From CAXRBC01 sp041158045 (GTDB lineage: Bacteria > Actinomycetota > Acidimicrobiia > Acidimicrobiales > Ilumatobacteraceae), in assembly GCA_041158045.1 (NCBI GenBank), contig JBEBCD010000016.1:1-19610 (forward strand): 19,610 nt of DNA, read 5' to 3'. Position numbers and translations under genes: made by a program. How positions within the stretch are numbered: the stretch's first letter is position 1; each line of letters opens with the position of its first letter. Below, piece by piece: positions 7,635 through 14,435 of this stretch. The notes under the pieces are model-generated. The model had not been told where the DNA came from, made no database searches, and saw nothing but the letters and a program-made list of their open reading frames with translations.

Positions 7635-8546
7635 ATGATCGCCGAGTCCGCCGACCTCCTCGCCAGCCCCTGGCGGTTCCAGGCCCACGTCGAGGTCTGG
7701 CTGCTCGTCGCCGCGGTCGTCGGGTCGTGGATCTACGCGGTGCGGGTCCTCGGCCCGCGCCTCTCGCCCGGTCGCCCCGCCACCACCCCGCGGCAGCGCC
7801 GCGCCTTCGTCGCCGCCGTCCTCATCCTCTGGCTCGCGAGCGACTGGCCGATCCACGACGTGTCGGAGGAGTACCTCTACTCGGTCCACATGTTCCAGCA
7901 CATGGCGCTCTCGTACTTCATGCCGCCGCTCGTGCTGCTCGCGACGCCGGACTGGCTCTTCCGGGCGGTGCTGGGCGAGGGCGCGCTCGCACGCGCGGTC
8001 CGCTGGATGGGCCGCCCGGTGCCCGCCGGCCTGACCTTCAACGTGGTGGTCATGGTGACGCACATCCCCGCGCTGGTGAACCGCAGCGTGACCGACGCGC
8101 CGCTGCACTACGGGCTGCACGTCGCGGTCGTCGTCTCCGCGCTCTTCATGTGGCTCCCCGTGTGCGGCCCCGATCCCGCGATGCACGTCGGGTACGGGGG
8201 CCGGATGATCTATCTCTTCCTCATGTCGGTCGTCCCGACGGTGCCCGCCGGCTGGCTGACCTTCGCCGAGGGCGTCGTCTACCGCCACTACGACATCCCG
8301 GTGCGCGTGTGGGGACTCTCCGCCACGATCGACCAGCAGCTCGCCGGCGCGGTGATGAAGGTCGGCGGTGGCATCTTCCTGTGGACGATCGTCGGTGTGA
8401 TGTTCTTCCGCCGATTCGCCGCGTCGTTCTCGCGCGAGCAGTCGTACGTGCGTGGCGACGCCTCGCTACCGGACGTGCTCACGGTCGAGCACGTCACCGA
8501 TGCGTTCGGTCGCGTCCCGCCCGCGCCGGAGCCGCAGCGGCGTTAG
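7635..8546 (+). CDS. ctaG: Cytochrome c oxidase assembly protein CtaG (caa3_CtaG family)
   Basis: A 303-residue polytopic membrane protein with about seven helices. In Bacillus, CtaG is needed to form active caa3 oxidase, probably by helping build CuB in subunit I. Family marks include conserved His residues in HMFQHM (85-90) after SDWPIHD, the PPLVLLATPDWL segment, a His in MVTHIP and a MYLFLM-like helix (IYLFLM) near 196-201. The C-terminal tail of about 35 residues is polar. The start ATG at 7635 has no obvious ribosome-binding site. The gene closes the ctaBCDEFG-like cluster, and its stop TAG lies inside the putative serS promoter. Confidence 0.9.
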   Translation: MIAESADLLASPWRFQAHVEVWLLVAAVVGSWIYAVRVLGPRLSPGRPATTPRQRRAFVAAVLILWLASDWPIHDVSEEYLYSVHMFQHMALSYFMPPLVLLATPDWLFRAVLGEGALARAVRWMGRPVPAGLTFNVVVMVTHIPALVNRSVTDAPLHYGLHVAVVVSALFMWLPVCGPDPAMHVGYGGRMIYLFLMSVVPTVPAGWLTFAEGVVYRHYDIPVRVWGLSATIDQQLAGAVMKVGGGIFLWTIVGVMFFRRFAASFSREQSYVRGDASLPDVLTVEHVTDAFGRVPPAPEPQRR

Positions 8547-8549
8547 CCT
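8544..8549 (+). promoter_or_regulatory. Putative -10 box of serS
   Basis: TAGCCT overlaps the ctaG stop codon and lies 9 bases before the GTG of serS. A transcript starting 6-7 bases downstream of the box would have a leader of about 3 bases. The spacing is slightly longer than at the other unit heads in this window, so confidence is lower. Confidence 0.35.
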
Positions 8550-8558
8550 CGCCATGCC

Positions 8559-9854
8559 GTGATCGACGTCCGCCTGCTCCGGAGCCGGCCCGACGAGGTC
8601 GTCGCGGCGATGGCCCGGCGGGCCAAGCCGGCGGTCCTCGACGACCTCGACCACGCGCGGCGCCTCGACGAGCGCCTCCGCGCCATCACGGTGGAGCGCG
8701 ACGAGATCCGCGGCCGCGTCAACGCGTTGTCCAAGCGGGTGGGTGAGGCCCGTCGCGCCGGCGACGAGGCCGGCGGTGCTGCCCTCGCCGCCGAGAGCCG
8801 CGCGCTCGGCGACGGCGAGGCCGCGCTGCGCGACGAGCACGAGCAGGTCTCCGCGGCCCTGCGGGAGCTGCTGCTGCGCATCCCCAACGTCCCGCACCCC
8901 GACGTCGTCGCCGGCGCGAGCGACGCGGACAACCGCGTGGTCCGCGGACCCGTGGGCATGCCCTCGGCGTGGGCCGACCACCAGCGCGTCCCGCACTGGG
9001 AGACGGGCGTCGCGCTCGGCATCCTCGACAACGAGCGCGCGGTCAAGATCAGCGGCGCCATGTTCACCATGCAGCGCGGTGCGGGCGCCACGCTCGCCCG
9101 CGCCCTCTGCCAGTACGCGCTGGACCGCAACGCCGACGCCTACGAGGAGATCCGGCCGCCGTCGCTCGTCACGACGGCGACGCTCACGAGCACCGGCCAG
9201 CTGCCGAAGTTCGCCGACGACGCCTTCGCGATCGAGCGCGACGACCTGTGGGCCATCCCGACGGCGGAGGTGCCGCTCACCTCGCTGCACGCCGGAGAGG
9301 TGCTCGCCGCCGAGACGCTGCCGCGCCGCTACGTGGCCCACACGTCCTGCTACCGCCGCGAGGCCGGGGCGGCGGGCCGCGACACGCGCGGCATGCTGCG
9401 CAGCCACGAGTTCGACAAGGTCGAGATCCTCGCCGTGACCACGGCCGATCAGGCGCCGGCGATGCTCGATGAGATGCTCGAGCGCGTCGTGGCGTCGATC
9501 GCCGGGCTGGGGCTCGCGCACCGAGTCCTCGAGATCTGCACCGGCGACCTCGGGCAGTCGCACCACCGCAGCTTCGACGTCGAGGTGTACGCGCCGGGCT
9601 GCGACCAGTGGCTCGAGGTGAGCTCGGTGAGCTGGTTCTCCGACTACCAGGCCCGCCGCGCCGACATCCGGGTGAAGCACCGGGATGCCAAGGGCACCGA
9701 GATCGCCCACACGCTCAACGCGTCGGCGCTCGCGGTGCCGCGCGTCTGGGCCGCGATCCTCGAGCAGCACCGCCGCGCCGACGGGTCGGTGGCGGTGCCA
9801 TCGGCGCTGCACCCCTACATGCGCGGCACGACCGTCATCGGTCCGGCGACGTGA
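8559..9854 (+). CDS. serS: Seryl-tRNA synthetase
   Basis: A class II aminoacyl-tRNA synthetase that charges tRNA-Ser (and tRNA-Sec where present). The 431 residues are near the family's usual length. Residues 1-110 form the long helical arm that contacts the tRNA. The catalytic core shows HWETGVALGIL (146-156), motif 2 (TSCYRREAG...RDTRGMLRSHEF, about 262-285), the serine-pocket segment EVSSVSWFSDYQARR (353-367), and motif 3 with Arg395 and AAILEQ. The start is GTG 8559 (the protein begins MIDVRLLRSRPDEV, as in the family). Its stop overlaps the pdxH start (GTGA), so serS and pdxH are probably co-translated. Confidence 0.97.
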   Translation: MIDVRLLRSRPDEVVAAMARRAKPAVLDDLDHARRLDERLRAITVERDEIRGRVNALSKRVGEARRAGDEAGGAALAAESRALGDGEAALRDEHEQVSAALRELLLRIPNVPHPDVVAGASDADNRVVRGPVGMPSAWADHQRVPHWETGVALGILDNERAVKISGAMFTMQRGAGATLARALCQYALDRNADAYEEIRPPSLVTTATLTSTGQLPKFADDAFAIERDDLWAIPTAEVPLTSLHAGEVLAAETLPRRYVAHTSCYRREAGAAGRDTRGMLRSHEFDKVEILAVTTADQAPAMLDEMLERVVASIAGLGLAHRVLEICTGDLGQSHHRSFDVEVYAPGCDQWLEVSSVSWFSDYQARRADIRVKHRDAKGTEIAHTLNASALAVPRVWAAILEQHRRADGSVAVPSALHPYMRGTTVIGPAT

Positions 9855-10495
9855 CCGCCGACGCCGTCCGCGACCGCCGCACCCAGTACGAGACCGCGGG
9901 CCTCGACGTCGCCGACGTCGACCCCGACCCGATGGTCGAGTGGCGGCGCTGGCACGACGCGGCCGCCGAGGCGGGGCTCCCGGAGCCCAACGCGATGACC
10001 CTCTCCACGGTGGGACTGGACGGGGCGCCGGACGCCCGCGTCGTGCTCGTGCGCGGCGCCGACGCCCGCGGCCTCGCGTTCTACACGCACCTCGCGAGCG
10101 CCAAGTCCGCCCAGCTCGCCGCCCGCGCCGGCGCGGCGGCGACGTTCGCTTGGCTCGCGCTGCACCGCCAGGTGCGGGTGCGCGGCACCGTCGCGCGCGT
10201 CGACGACGCGGAGGCCGACGCGTACTTCGCGTCGCGGCCGCGCGGCTCGCAGATCGGCGCGTGGGCCTCGCCGCAGTCGCGGCAGATCGCCGACCGCGCC
10301 GAGCTCGAGGCGATGGTGGCCGACGTCGAGCGGCGCTTCGCCGGTGCCGACGTGCCGCGCCCGCCGCACTGGGGCGGGTGGCGGCTCTCGCCGACCGAGT
10401 GGGAGTTCTGGCAGGGGCGGCCGAGCCGCCTCCACGACCGCGTGCGCTACGTGCGCGACGGCGGCGCCTGGCGCCGGGAGCGCGTCGCGCCCTGA
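9851..10495 (+). CDS. pdxH: Pyridoxamine 5'-phosphate oxidase
   Basis: An FMN-dependent oxidase forming pyridoxal 5'-phosphate from PNP or PMP (vitamin B6 synthesis and salvage). It has 214 residues, the standard length. Visible features are the N-terminal DPDPMVEWRRWHDAAAEAGL, ARVVLVRG and FYTHLASAKSAQL for FMN binding, RQVRVRGTV, the SRPRGSQIGAWAS substrate loop, and the C-terminal WEFWQGRPSRLHDRVRY. The start GTG at 9851 overlaps the serS stop by 4 bases. Its 3' end overlaps the convergent ccdA gene by 49 bases. Confidence 0.96.
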   Translation: MTADAVRDRRTQYETAGLDVADVDPDPMVEWRRWHDAAAEAGLPEPNAMTLSTVGLDGAPDARVVLVRGADARGLAFYTHLASAKSAQLAARAGAAATFAWLALHRQVRVRGTVARVDDAEADAYFASRPRGSQIGAWASPQSRQIADRAELEAMVADVERRFAGADVPRPPHWGGWRLSPTEWEFWQGRPSRLHDRVRYVRDGGAWRRERVAP

Positions 10496-11295
10496 GCCGC
10501 CGCGGCGATCGCCGCGACGAGCACCACCGCACCGGCGACGAGGCCCACGCGCCACGAGCCCTGCGATTGGATCCACCCGACGAGTCGCGTCTGCACCGTC
10601 TCCACGCGGCGCACCGCGCCCGCGCTCCCGCGGCCCGAGATGGCCGACCACCAGTACCAGGCGAGGTAGGCGCCGGTGAGCGTCACGGCGACGGCCGCGA
10701 GCGGGTCGAGCACCCGCGAGACGCGCCGCAGCCCGCGCACGAGCACGTCGGTGGCGAGCGAGAGGCTGACGGTGAGCGCGACGACGACGAGCGACATCCC
10801 GGCGCCGTAGAGCGCGAGGCTCGCGACCCCGGATACGAAGCCCTCGGTCGCGACGGTGCCGAGCACCGCGGTGGTGAGGAACCCGATCGTGCAGCCGATC
10901 GAGGCGACGGCGTACGCGATGCCGAAGAGCAGGGGCCCGCGCCGACCGCCCGTGGGATCGGGCAGCGCGACGCGCGGACGCCACCCGGCGAGCATGCGCA
11001 CCCCCGCGACGACGAGCGCGAGGCCGATGGCGAGCGCGGCCCAGCGCGCCTGGCGCTCGAGCCACTGCGTTGCGAGCCGCGACACGAGCCCGACGACGAG
11101 GAACACGGCGAGGAAGCCGGCCGACACCCGCGCGCCCACGCCGAGGGCCCGCGCGAGGCGGCGCGCGAGCGGGTCGGCGCGGCGGGCCTCGCCGCCCATG
11201 TAGGCGAGCAACCACGTCGGCAGGAGCACGAATCCGCACGGGTTGACCGCTGCGAGCACCCCGAGGAGAAACGAGTAGGCGAAGGAGCCGCTCAC
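10447..11295 (-). CDS. ccdA: Cytochrome c biogenesis / thiol-disulfide transmembrane protein CcdA
   Basis: A membrane protein that carries reducing equivalents from cytoplasmic thioredoxin to extracytoplasmic thiol proteins. It has 282 residues. The redox pair is Cys20 in NPCGFVLLP (helix 1) and Cys135 in ASIGCTIGF (helix 4), the CcdA/DsbD-beta pattern, within six core helices. An extra C-terminal helix (about 250-267) and basic tail exceed the minimal CcdA. The start GTG overlaps the TGA of the upstream thioredoxin-like lipoprotein (11292-11295), which is its probable electron acceptor. A target in this window is the CxxCH heme site of CtaC. The last 49 bases are antisense to the pdxH 3' end. 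Confidence 0.9.
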   Translation of the reverse strand: MSGSFAYSFLLGVLAAVNPCGFVLLPTWLLAYMGGEARRADPLARRLARALGVGARVSAGFLAVFLVVGLVSRLATQWLERQARWAALAIGLALVVAGVRMLAGWRPRVALPDPTGGRRGPLLFGIAYAVASIGCTIGFLTTAVLGTVATEGFVSGVASLALYGAGMSLVVVALTVSLSLATDVLVRGLRRVSRVLDPLAAVAVTLTGAYLAWYWWSAISGRGSAGAVRRVETVQTRLVGWIQSQGSWRVGLVAGAVVLVAAIAAAAQGATRSRRQAPPSRT

Positions 11296-11849
11296 GACGA
11301 CGCCCCGAGTGCCGCGAGCAGGCGGGCGAGCCGCGCGGCGTCGAGCTCGCCGGCGGCCTGGTCGACCACGGTGCCCTCCGCGTCCACGGCGAGCGTGACG
11401 GGCGCGGTCGCGATGCCGGTGGCGCGCAGGAAGGCGCCGTCGCGGTCGAACCACGTGTCGTACTCGACGCCGTACTCGAGGGCGAATCGCGCCGCGGTCG
11501 CGGCGTCGTCGTACGGGTTGATCCCCACGACGTCGACCGCGGCGCCGAGGCGGCGGTGGGCGTCCGCGAGCAGCGGCAGCTCGCGCCGGCAGGGCTGGCA
11601 GGTGGAGTACCAGACGTTGAGCAGGACGGGCCGCCCGCGCAGGTCGGCGGTGCGCACGGCGACACCCGTGCTCGTGACGAGGCCGACGTCGGGCAGCGCC
11701 TCGCCGCGCAGGTCGGCGTTGGTCGCGATGCCGCCGTCGCGCGAGAGGCGGTACTCGGGCACGGCGCCGTCGCCCGCCCCGGCGTCGTCCGCCCCGCCGC
11801 ACGCGGTGAGGACGACGAGCGCGATCGCCGTCACGACGCGACCCCGCAC
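11292..11849 (-). CDS. TlpA/ResA-like thioredoxin-fold lipoprotein
   Basis: An exported, membrane-anchored thiol-disulfide oxidoreductase of 185 residues. It has a lipoprotein signal with lipobox LTAC (Cys17), a low-complexity linker (18-30), then a thioredoxin fold with WYSTCQPC (active Cys84 and Cys87) and the cis-proline Pro150 in GIATAP. The conserved RGRPVLLNVW strand precedes the active site. Coupling to ccdA suggests it receives electrons from CcdA and reduces apocytochrome c or another exported protein. ResB/ResC are not in the window. The GTG start lies 6 bases after a TAGCCT box. A CcdA-linked redoxin is well supported; the precise substrate is inferred. Confidence 0.88.
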   Translation of the reverse strand: MRGRVVTAIALVVLTACGGADDAGAGDGAVPEYRLSRDGGIATNADLRGEALPDVGLVTSTGVAVRTADLRGRPVLLNVWYSTCQPCRRELPLLADAHRRLGAAVDVVGINPYDDAATAARFALEYGVEYDTWFDRDGAFLRATGIATAPVTLAVDAEGTVVDQAAGELDAARLARLLAALGASS

Positions 11850-11855
11850 GCGAGC

Positions 11856-11861
11856 AGGCTA
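11856..11861 (-). promoter_or_regulatory. -10 box of the tlpA-like/ccdA operon
   Basis: Read on the minus strand, TAGCCT is followed by 6 bases (GCTCGC) and the GTG at 11849, giving leaderless geometry. The unit diverges from the thioesterase gene, with 67 bases between the two start codons. Confidence 0.55.
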
Positions 11862-11887
11862 CGACACGAGGTCGCGGCGCGACGGTG

Positions 11888-11914
11888 CGAAACCCATGCG
11901 TGGATAGGGTTTCG
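11888..11914 (+). promoter_or_regulatory. Operator candidate: perfect 8-base inverted repeat over the thioesterase promoter
   Basis: CGAAACCC (11888-11895) and GGGTTTCG (11907-11914) are exact reverse complements separated by 11 bases. The arm centres are 19 bases apart, so both half-sites lie roughly on one DNA face, as expected for a dimeric repressor. The right arm overlaps the -10 box, so binding should block transcription of 11917-12693. The arms are richer in A and T than the surroundings, which makes chance less likely. The cognate regulator is not in the window. Confidence 0.5.
11905..11910 (+). promoter_or_regulatory. -10 box of the thioesterase/glycosyltransferase operon
   Basis: TAGGGT is followed by 6 bases (TTCGGG) and the GTG at 11917, so transcription may start at the first base of the start codon. 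It is embedded in the inverted repeat at 11888-11914. Confidence 0.55.
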
Positions 11915-11916
11915 GG

Positions 11917-12693
11917 GTGATCGACGACCCCGTGCCGTACCCGGCGTCGGGTCGCGTGTATCGCACGTCGCGGCGCGTGCGCCTCGGCGACGTGACGCCC
12001 TCCGGCCGCCTGCGGCTCGACGCGCTCGCCCGCTACCTGCAGGACGTGGCCACCGACGACGCGCTCGACGGCCGCTACGACGACCCGCACGGCTGGGTCG
12101 TGCGCCGCACCCGCGTGTGGGTGGCGCGCTTTCCCCGGTACCTCGACGAGCTCACCCTGCACACCTGGTGCGGCGGCGTGGGATCGCACCACGCGGAGCG
12201 TCGTACGCAGCTGCGCCTCGGCGACGCGCCGGTGGCCGAGGCCGCCGCGCTGTGGGTCCACGTGGACCTCTCGACGATGCGCCCGGCGCGCCTCGCGCCG
12301 GACTTCGGCGCGCGATTCGCAGAGGCGGCGGCCGGGCGCAGCGCGTCGGCACGCCTCGAGGTGGGGCGCGCGCTCCCGCGCCCGTCGGCGTCGGGAGGGG
12401 TGCGCACGCCCTGGCCGCTGCGCGCCGCCGACATGGACGCCGTCGGCCACATGAACAACGCCGCCTATTGGGTGCCCGTCGAGGAGTGGCTCGCGGCGAG
12501 GCCCGGCGCGCGCGCCCCCATGCACGTGACCCTCGAGCACCACGGCGAGATCCGCCCCGGTGACGCCGTCGAGGTGCTCGCCGAGGACGCGGCGGGGCTC
12601 GCGGGTCCGGGCGCGGTCGCGCTGCGGCACCTCGTGCGTCGCCCCGACGGCGACGAAGTCGCCGCCGTCGCACTGGTGCGCCCGCCGGCGTGA
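11917..12693 (+). CDS. Acyl-ACP thioesterase (FatA/FatB family)
   Basis: Hydrolyses acyl-ACP to free fatty acid. The 258-residue protein has the double hotdog layout: a first domain (about 15-140) with RLGDVTPSGRLRLDALARYLQ helping line the acyl pocket, and a second domain from about 165 with MDAVGHMNNAAYW (173-185). Against the plant catalytic Asp-x-Asn-x-His, the visible residues are Asp174, Val176 and His178, so the Asn is missing. Whether bacterial relatives share this needs an alignment. A glycosyltransferase gene follows after 10 bases, suggesting a shared lipid-related role. Start GTG 11917 is set by the -10 box 6 bases upstream. The family assignment is good; chain-length specificity cannot be read. 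Confidence 0.85.
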   Translation: MIDDPVPYPASGRVYRTSRRVRLGDVTPSGRLRLDALARYLQDVATDDALDGRYDDPHGWVVRRTRVWVARFPRYLDELTLHTWCGGVGSHHAERRTQLRLGDAPVAEAAALWVHVDLSTMRPARLAPDFGARFAEAAAGRSASARLEVGRALPRPSASGGVRTPWPLRAADMDAVGHMNNAAYWVPVEEWLAARPGARAPMHVTLEHHGEIRPGDAVEVLAEDAAGLAGPGAVALRHLVRRPDGDEVAAVALVRPPA

Positions 12694-12703
12694 CGGGCCG
12701 GCC

Positions 12704-13780
12704 GTGACCGGCGCCCTCGTCTTCCTCGTCGGCTGGGCGGCCGGCTGGCTGGGCCTCGCGCGGTTGCGGCGGCTCGAGCCCGCCGACCCGGCGGCGTCCC
12801 GCCCGCGCGCCACGGTCGTCGTCCCCGCGCGCGACGAGGCAGCGACGCTCGCGCGCACGCTCCCGGCGGTGCGCGCCGCGCTCGTGCCCGGCGACGAGCT
12901 CGTGGTCGTCGACGACGGATCCGGCGACGACACGGTCCGCGTCGCCCTCGCGGCGGGTGCGCGCGTGCTGCCCGCGGGGCCGCTCCCCGACGGCTGGCGG
13001 GGCAAGCCGCACGCCTGCGCCGTCGGCGCCGCCGCCGCGTCGGGGGAGGTGCTCGTCTTCGTCGACGCCGACGCGCGCATCTCGGCCGCGGCCCTCGGCG
13101 CGCTCGTGGGGCGCGTGGCGCGGGCGCCGGGGACGCTGGCGTCGCTCCAGCCGCGCCACGAGGCGGGCGGGCTCGCCGAGCACGCGCAGCTCCTCCCGGC
13201 GCTCGCGTCGGTCATGGCGTCGGGTGCGGGCCTCGCGGGTCGCGGCACCCACCCGCTCGTCTTCGGACCCGTCGTTGCGGTGGACCGGGCGCGTTACCTC
13301 GCGCACGGCGGACACGCGCACCCCGCGGTGCGCGGCGCGGTCGCGGAGGACGTCGCGCTCGGGCGCGCCTGGGATGGGACGGTCGCGTCGTGCGTCGCGC
13401 GCGACGGTGAGGCCTCGTACCGCATGTACCCGGCCGCGCCCGGCCCGCGCGGCGCGGCCACGTCGCTCGTCGCCGCGTGGCGCGGCTGGACGAAGAACCT
13501 CGCGGTCGGCCTCGGCGCCGCGCCCGCCGTCCCCGCGGTCTGCGCCGTCGCATGGGTCGCCTCGATCGTCGGCGGACTCCTCGCGTCGCCCTGGATGGCC
13601 CTCGCGTCCGCGATCCAGGTGGCGGTCCTCGCGCGGCGGCTCGGCGCGTTCCCGCCGTGGACGGTGCTCGCACTCCCCGCGCACGCCGCGTGGTTCGTCG
13701 CGCTGGTCGCGCGCAGCGCGTGGCTGCGCGCGACGGGCGGGACGGTCCGCTGGCGCGGGCGCCCGGTGCGCGTGCGGTGA
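12704..13780 (+). CDS. Family 2 membrane glycosyltransferase
   Basis: A 358-residue GT-A fold transferase using a nucleotide sugar on the cytoplasmic face. An N-terminal helix (1-20) precedes the catalytic domain with VVVPARDEAATLARTL (38-53), VVDDGSGDDT (68-77), the metal-binding DAD (121-123), the acidic pair Glu215-Asp216 and an aromatic/basic WRGWTKNL (259-266) in the place of the QxxRW motif. Three or so hydrophobic helices follow (about 272-346). The layout resembles CrtQ-like and hopanoid-associated glycosyltransferases, so a lipid or isoprenoid acceptor is plausible but unproven. It starts at GTG 12704, 10 bases after the thioesterase, and converges on orn. Confidence 0.82.
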   Translation: MTGALVFLVGWAAGWLGLARLRRLEPADPAASRPRATVVVPARDEAATLARTLPAVRAALVPGDELVVVDDGSGDDTVRVALAAGARVLPAGPLPDGWRGKPHACAVGAAAASGEVLVFVDADARISAAALGALVGRVARAPGTLASLQPRHEAGGLAEHAQLLPALASVMASGAGLAGRGTHPLVFGPVVAVDRARYLAHGGHAHPAVRGAVAEDVALGRAWDGTVASCVARDGEASYRMYPAAPGPRGAATSLVAAWRGWTKNLAVGLGAAPAVPAVCAVAWVASIVGGLLASPWMALASAIQVAVLARRLGAFPPWTVLALPAHAAWFVALVARSAWLRATGGTVRWRGRPVRVR

Positions 13781-13850
13781 CGCGGTCGACCTTTCTGCGC
13801 ACCCTCCGTCCGCGCGGGTCGCGCCCCTCTCGCGGTGGGCCGCGCCGGGC

Positions 13851-14390
13851 TCACGCCTTCGCGGTGAAGACCTTCTCGCGGTAGTACCGCAGCTCGGCGA
13901 TGCTGTTGCGGATGTCGTTGAGCGCGCGGTGCTGGCCGGACTTGGCCGGTCGGTCCAGTCCGACGGTCGGGTACCAGCGCTTCGCGAGCTCCTTGATGCT
14001 GGAGACGTCCACGCTGCGGTAGTGCAGGTGGGCCTCGATCGCGGGCAGGTGGCGGGCGAGGAATCGCCGGTCGGTCCCGATCGAGTTGCCGCACAGCGGC
14101 ACGGTGCGTGGCTCGGGGACGTGGGCGCGGATGAACTCGAGGGTCGCGCGACCGGCCTCCTCGAGCGTCGTCGTCGACGCACCGATCGCGGGCAGGAGGC
14201 CCGAGGCGGTGTGCATCTCGACGACGACGGGCTCCATGCGGGCGAGCACCTCGGCGGGCTGGTGCACGACGAGGTCCGGTCCCTCGGCGACGATCGCGAG
14301 CTCGTCGTCGGTGACGATCGTGGCGATCTCGACGATGTGGTCGTGGTCCGGATCGAGCCCCGTCATCTCGAGGTCCATCCAGACGAGCAT
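13851..14390 (-). CDS. orn: Oligoribonuclease
   Basis: A 3'-5' exoribonuclease that degrades RNA dinucleotides and pGpG, finishing mRNA and cyclic-di-GMP turnover. It has 179 residues, the normal length. The DEDDh set is complete: Asp6 and Glu8 (WMDLEMTGL), Asp107 (GNSIGTDRRFL), and His154 with Asp159 (HRALNDI). ATG 14390 gives the standard N-terminus and lies 7 bases after a TAGATT box. It diverges from the methyltransferase gene with 45 bases between starts. The 70-base gap to the convergent glycosyltransferase (13781-13850) shows no clear terminator. Confidence 0.96.
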   Translation of the reverse strand: MLVWMDLEMTGLDPDHDHIVEIATIVTDDELAIVAEGPDLVVHQPAEVLARMEPVVVEMHTASGLLPAIGASTTTLEEAGRATLEFIRAHVPEPRTVPLCGNSIGTDRRFLARHLPAIEAHLHYRSVDVSSIKELAKRWYPTVGLDRPAKSGQHRALNDIRNSIAELRYYREKVFTAKA

Positions 14391-14397
14391 CCGCGAC

Positions 14398-14403
14398 AAT
14401 CTA
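14398..14403 (-). promoter_or_regulatory. -10 box of orn
   Basis: On the minus strand TAGATT is followed by 7 bases (GTCGCGG) and the ATG at 14390. It is flanked by CGCGAC (14392-14397) and GTCGCG (14406-14411), reverse complements, although such GC-only arms are common in this DNA. Confidence 0.55.
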
Positions 14404-14422
14404 CCGTCGCGTCGCGATCCTC

Positions 14423-14428
14423 TATCGT
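14423..14428 (+). promoter_or_regulatory. -10 box of the methyltransferase/dut operon
   Basis: TATCGT is followed by 7 bases (CGGTGCG) and the ATG at 14436. Its expected -35 zone coincides with the -10 box of the divergent orn promoter. Confidence 0.55.
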
Positions 14429-14435
14429 CGGTGCG

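Noticed and set aside
13781..13850. Possible terminator between the convergent glycosyltransferase and orn genes
   Set aside because: Only short imperfect GC pairings and no T-run; nothing better than background.
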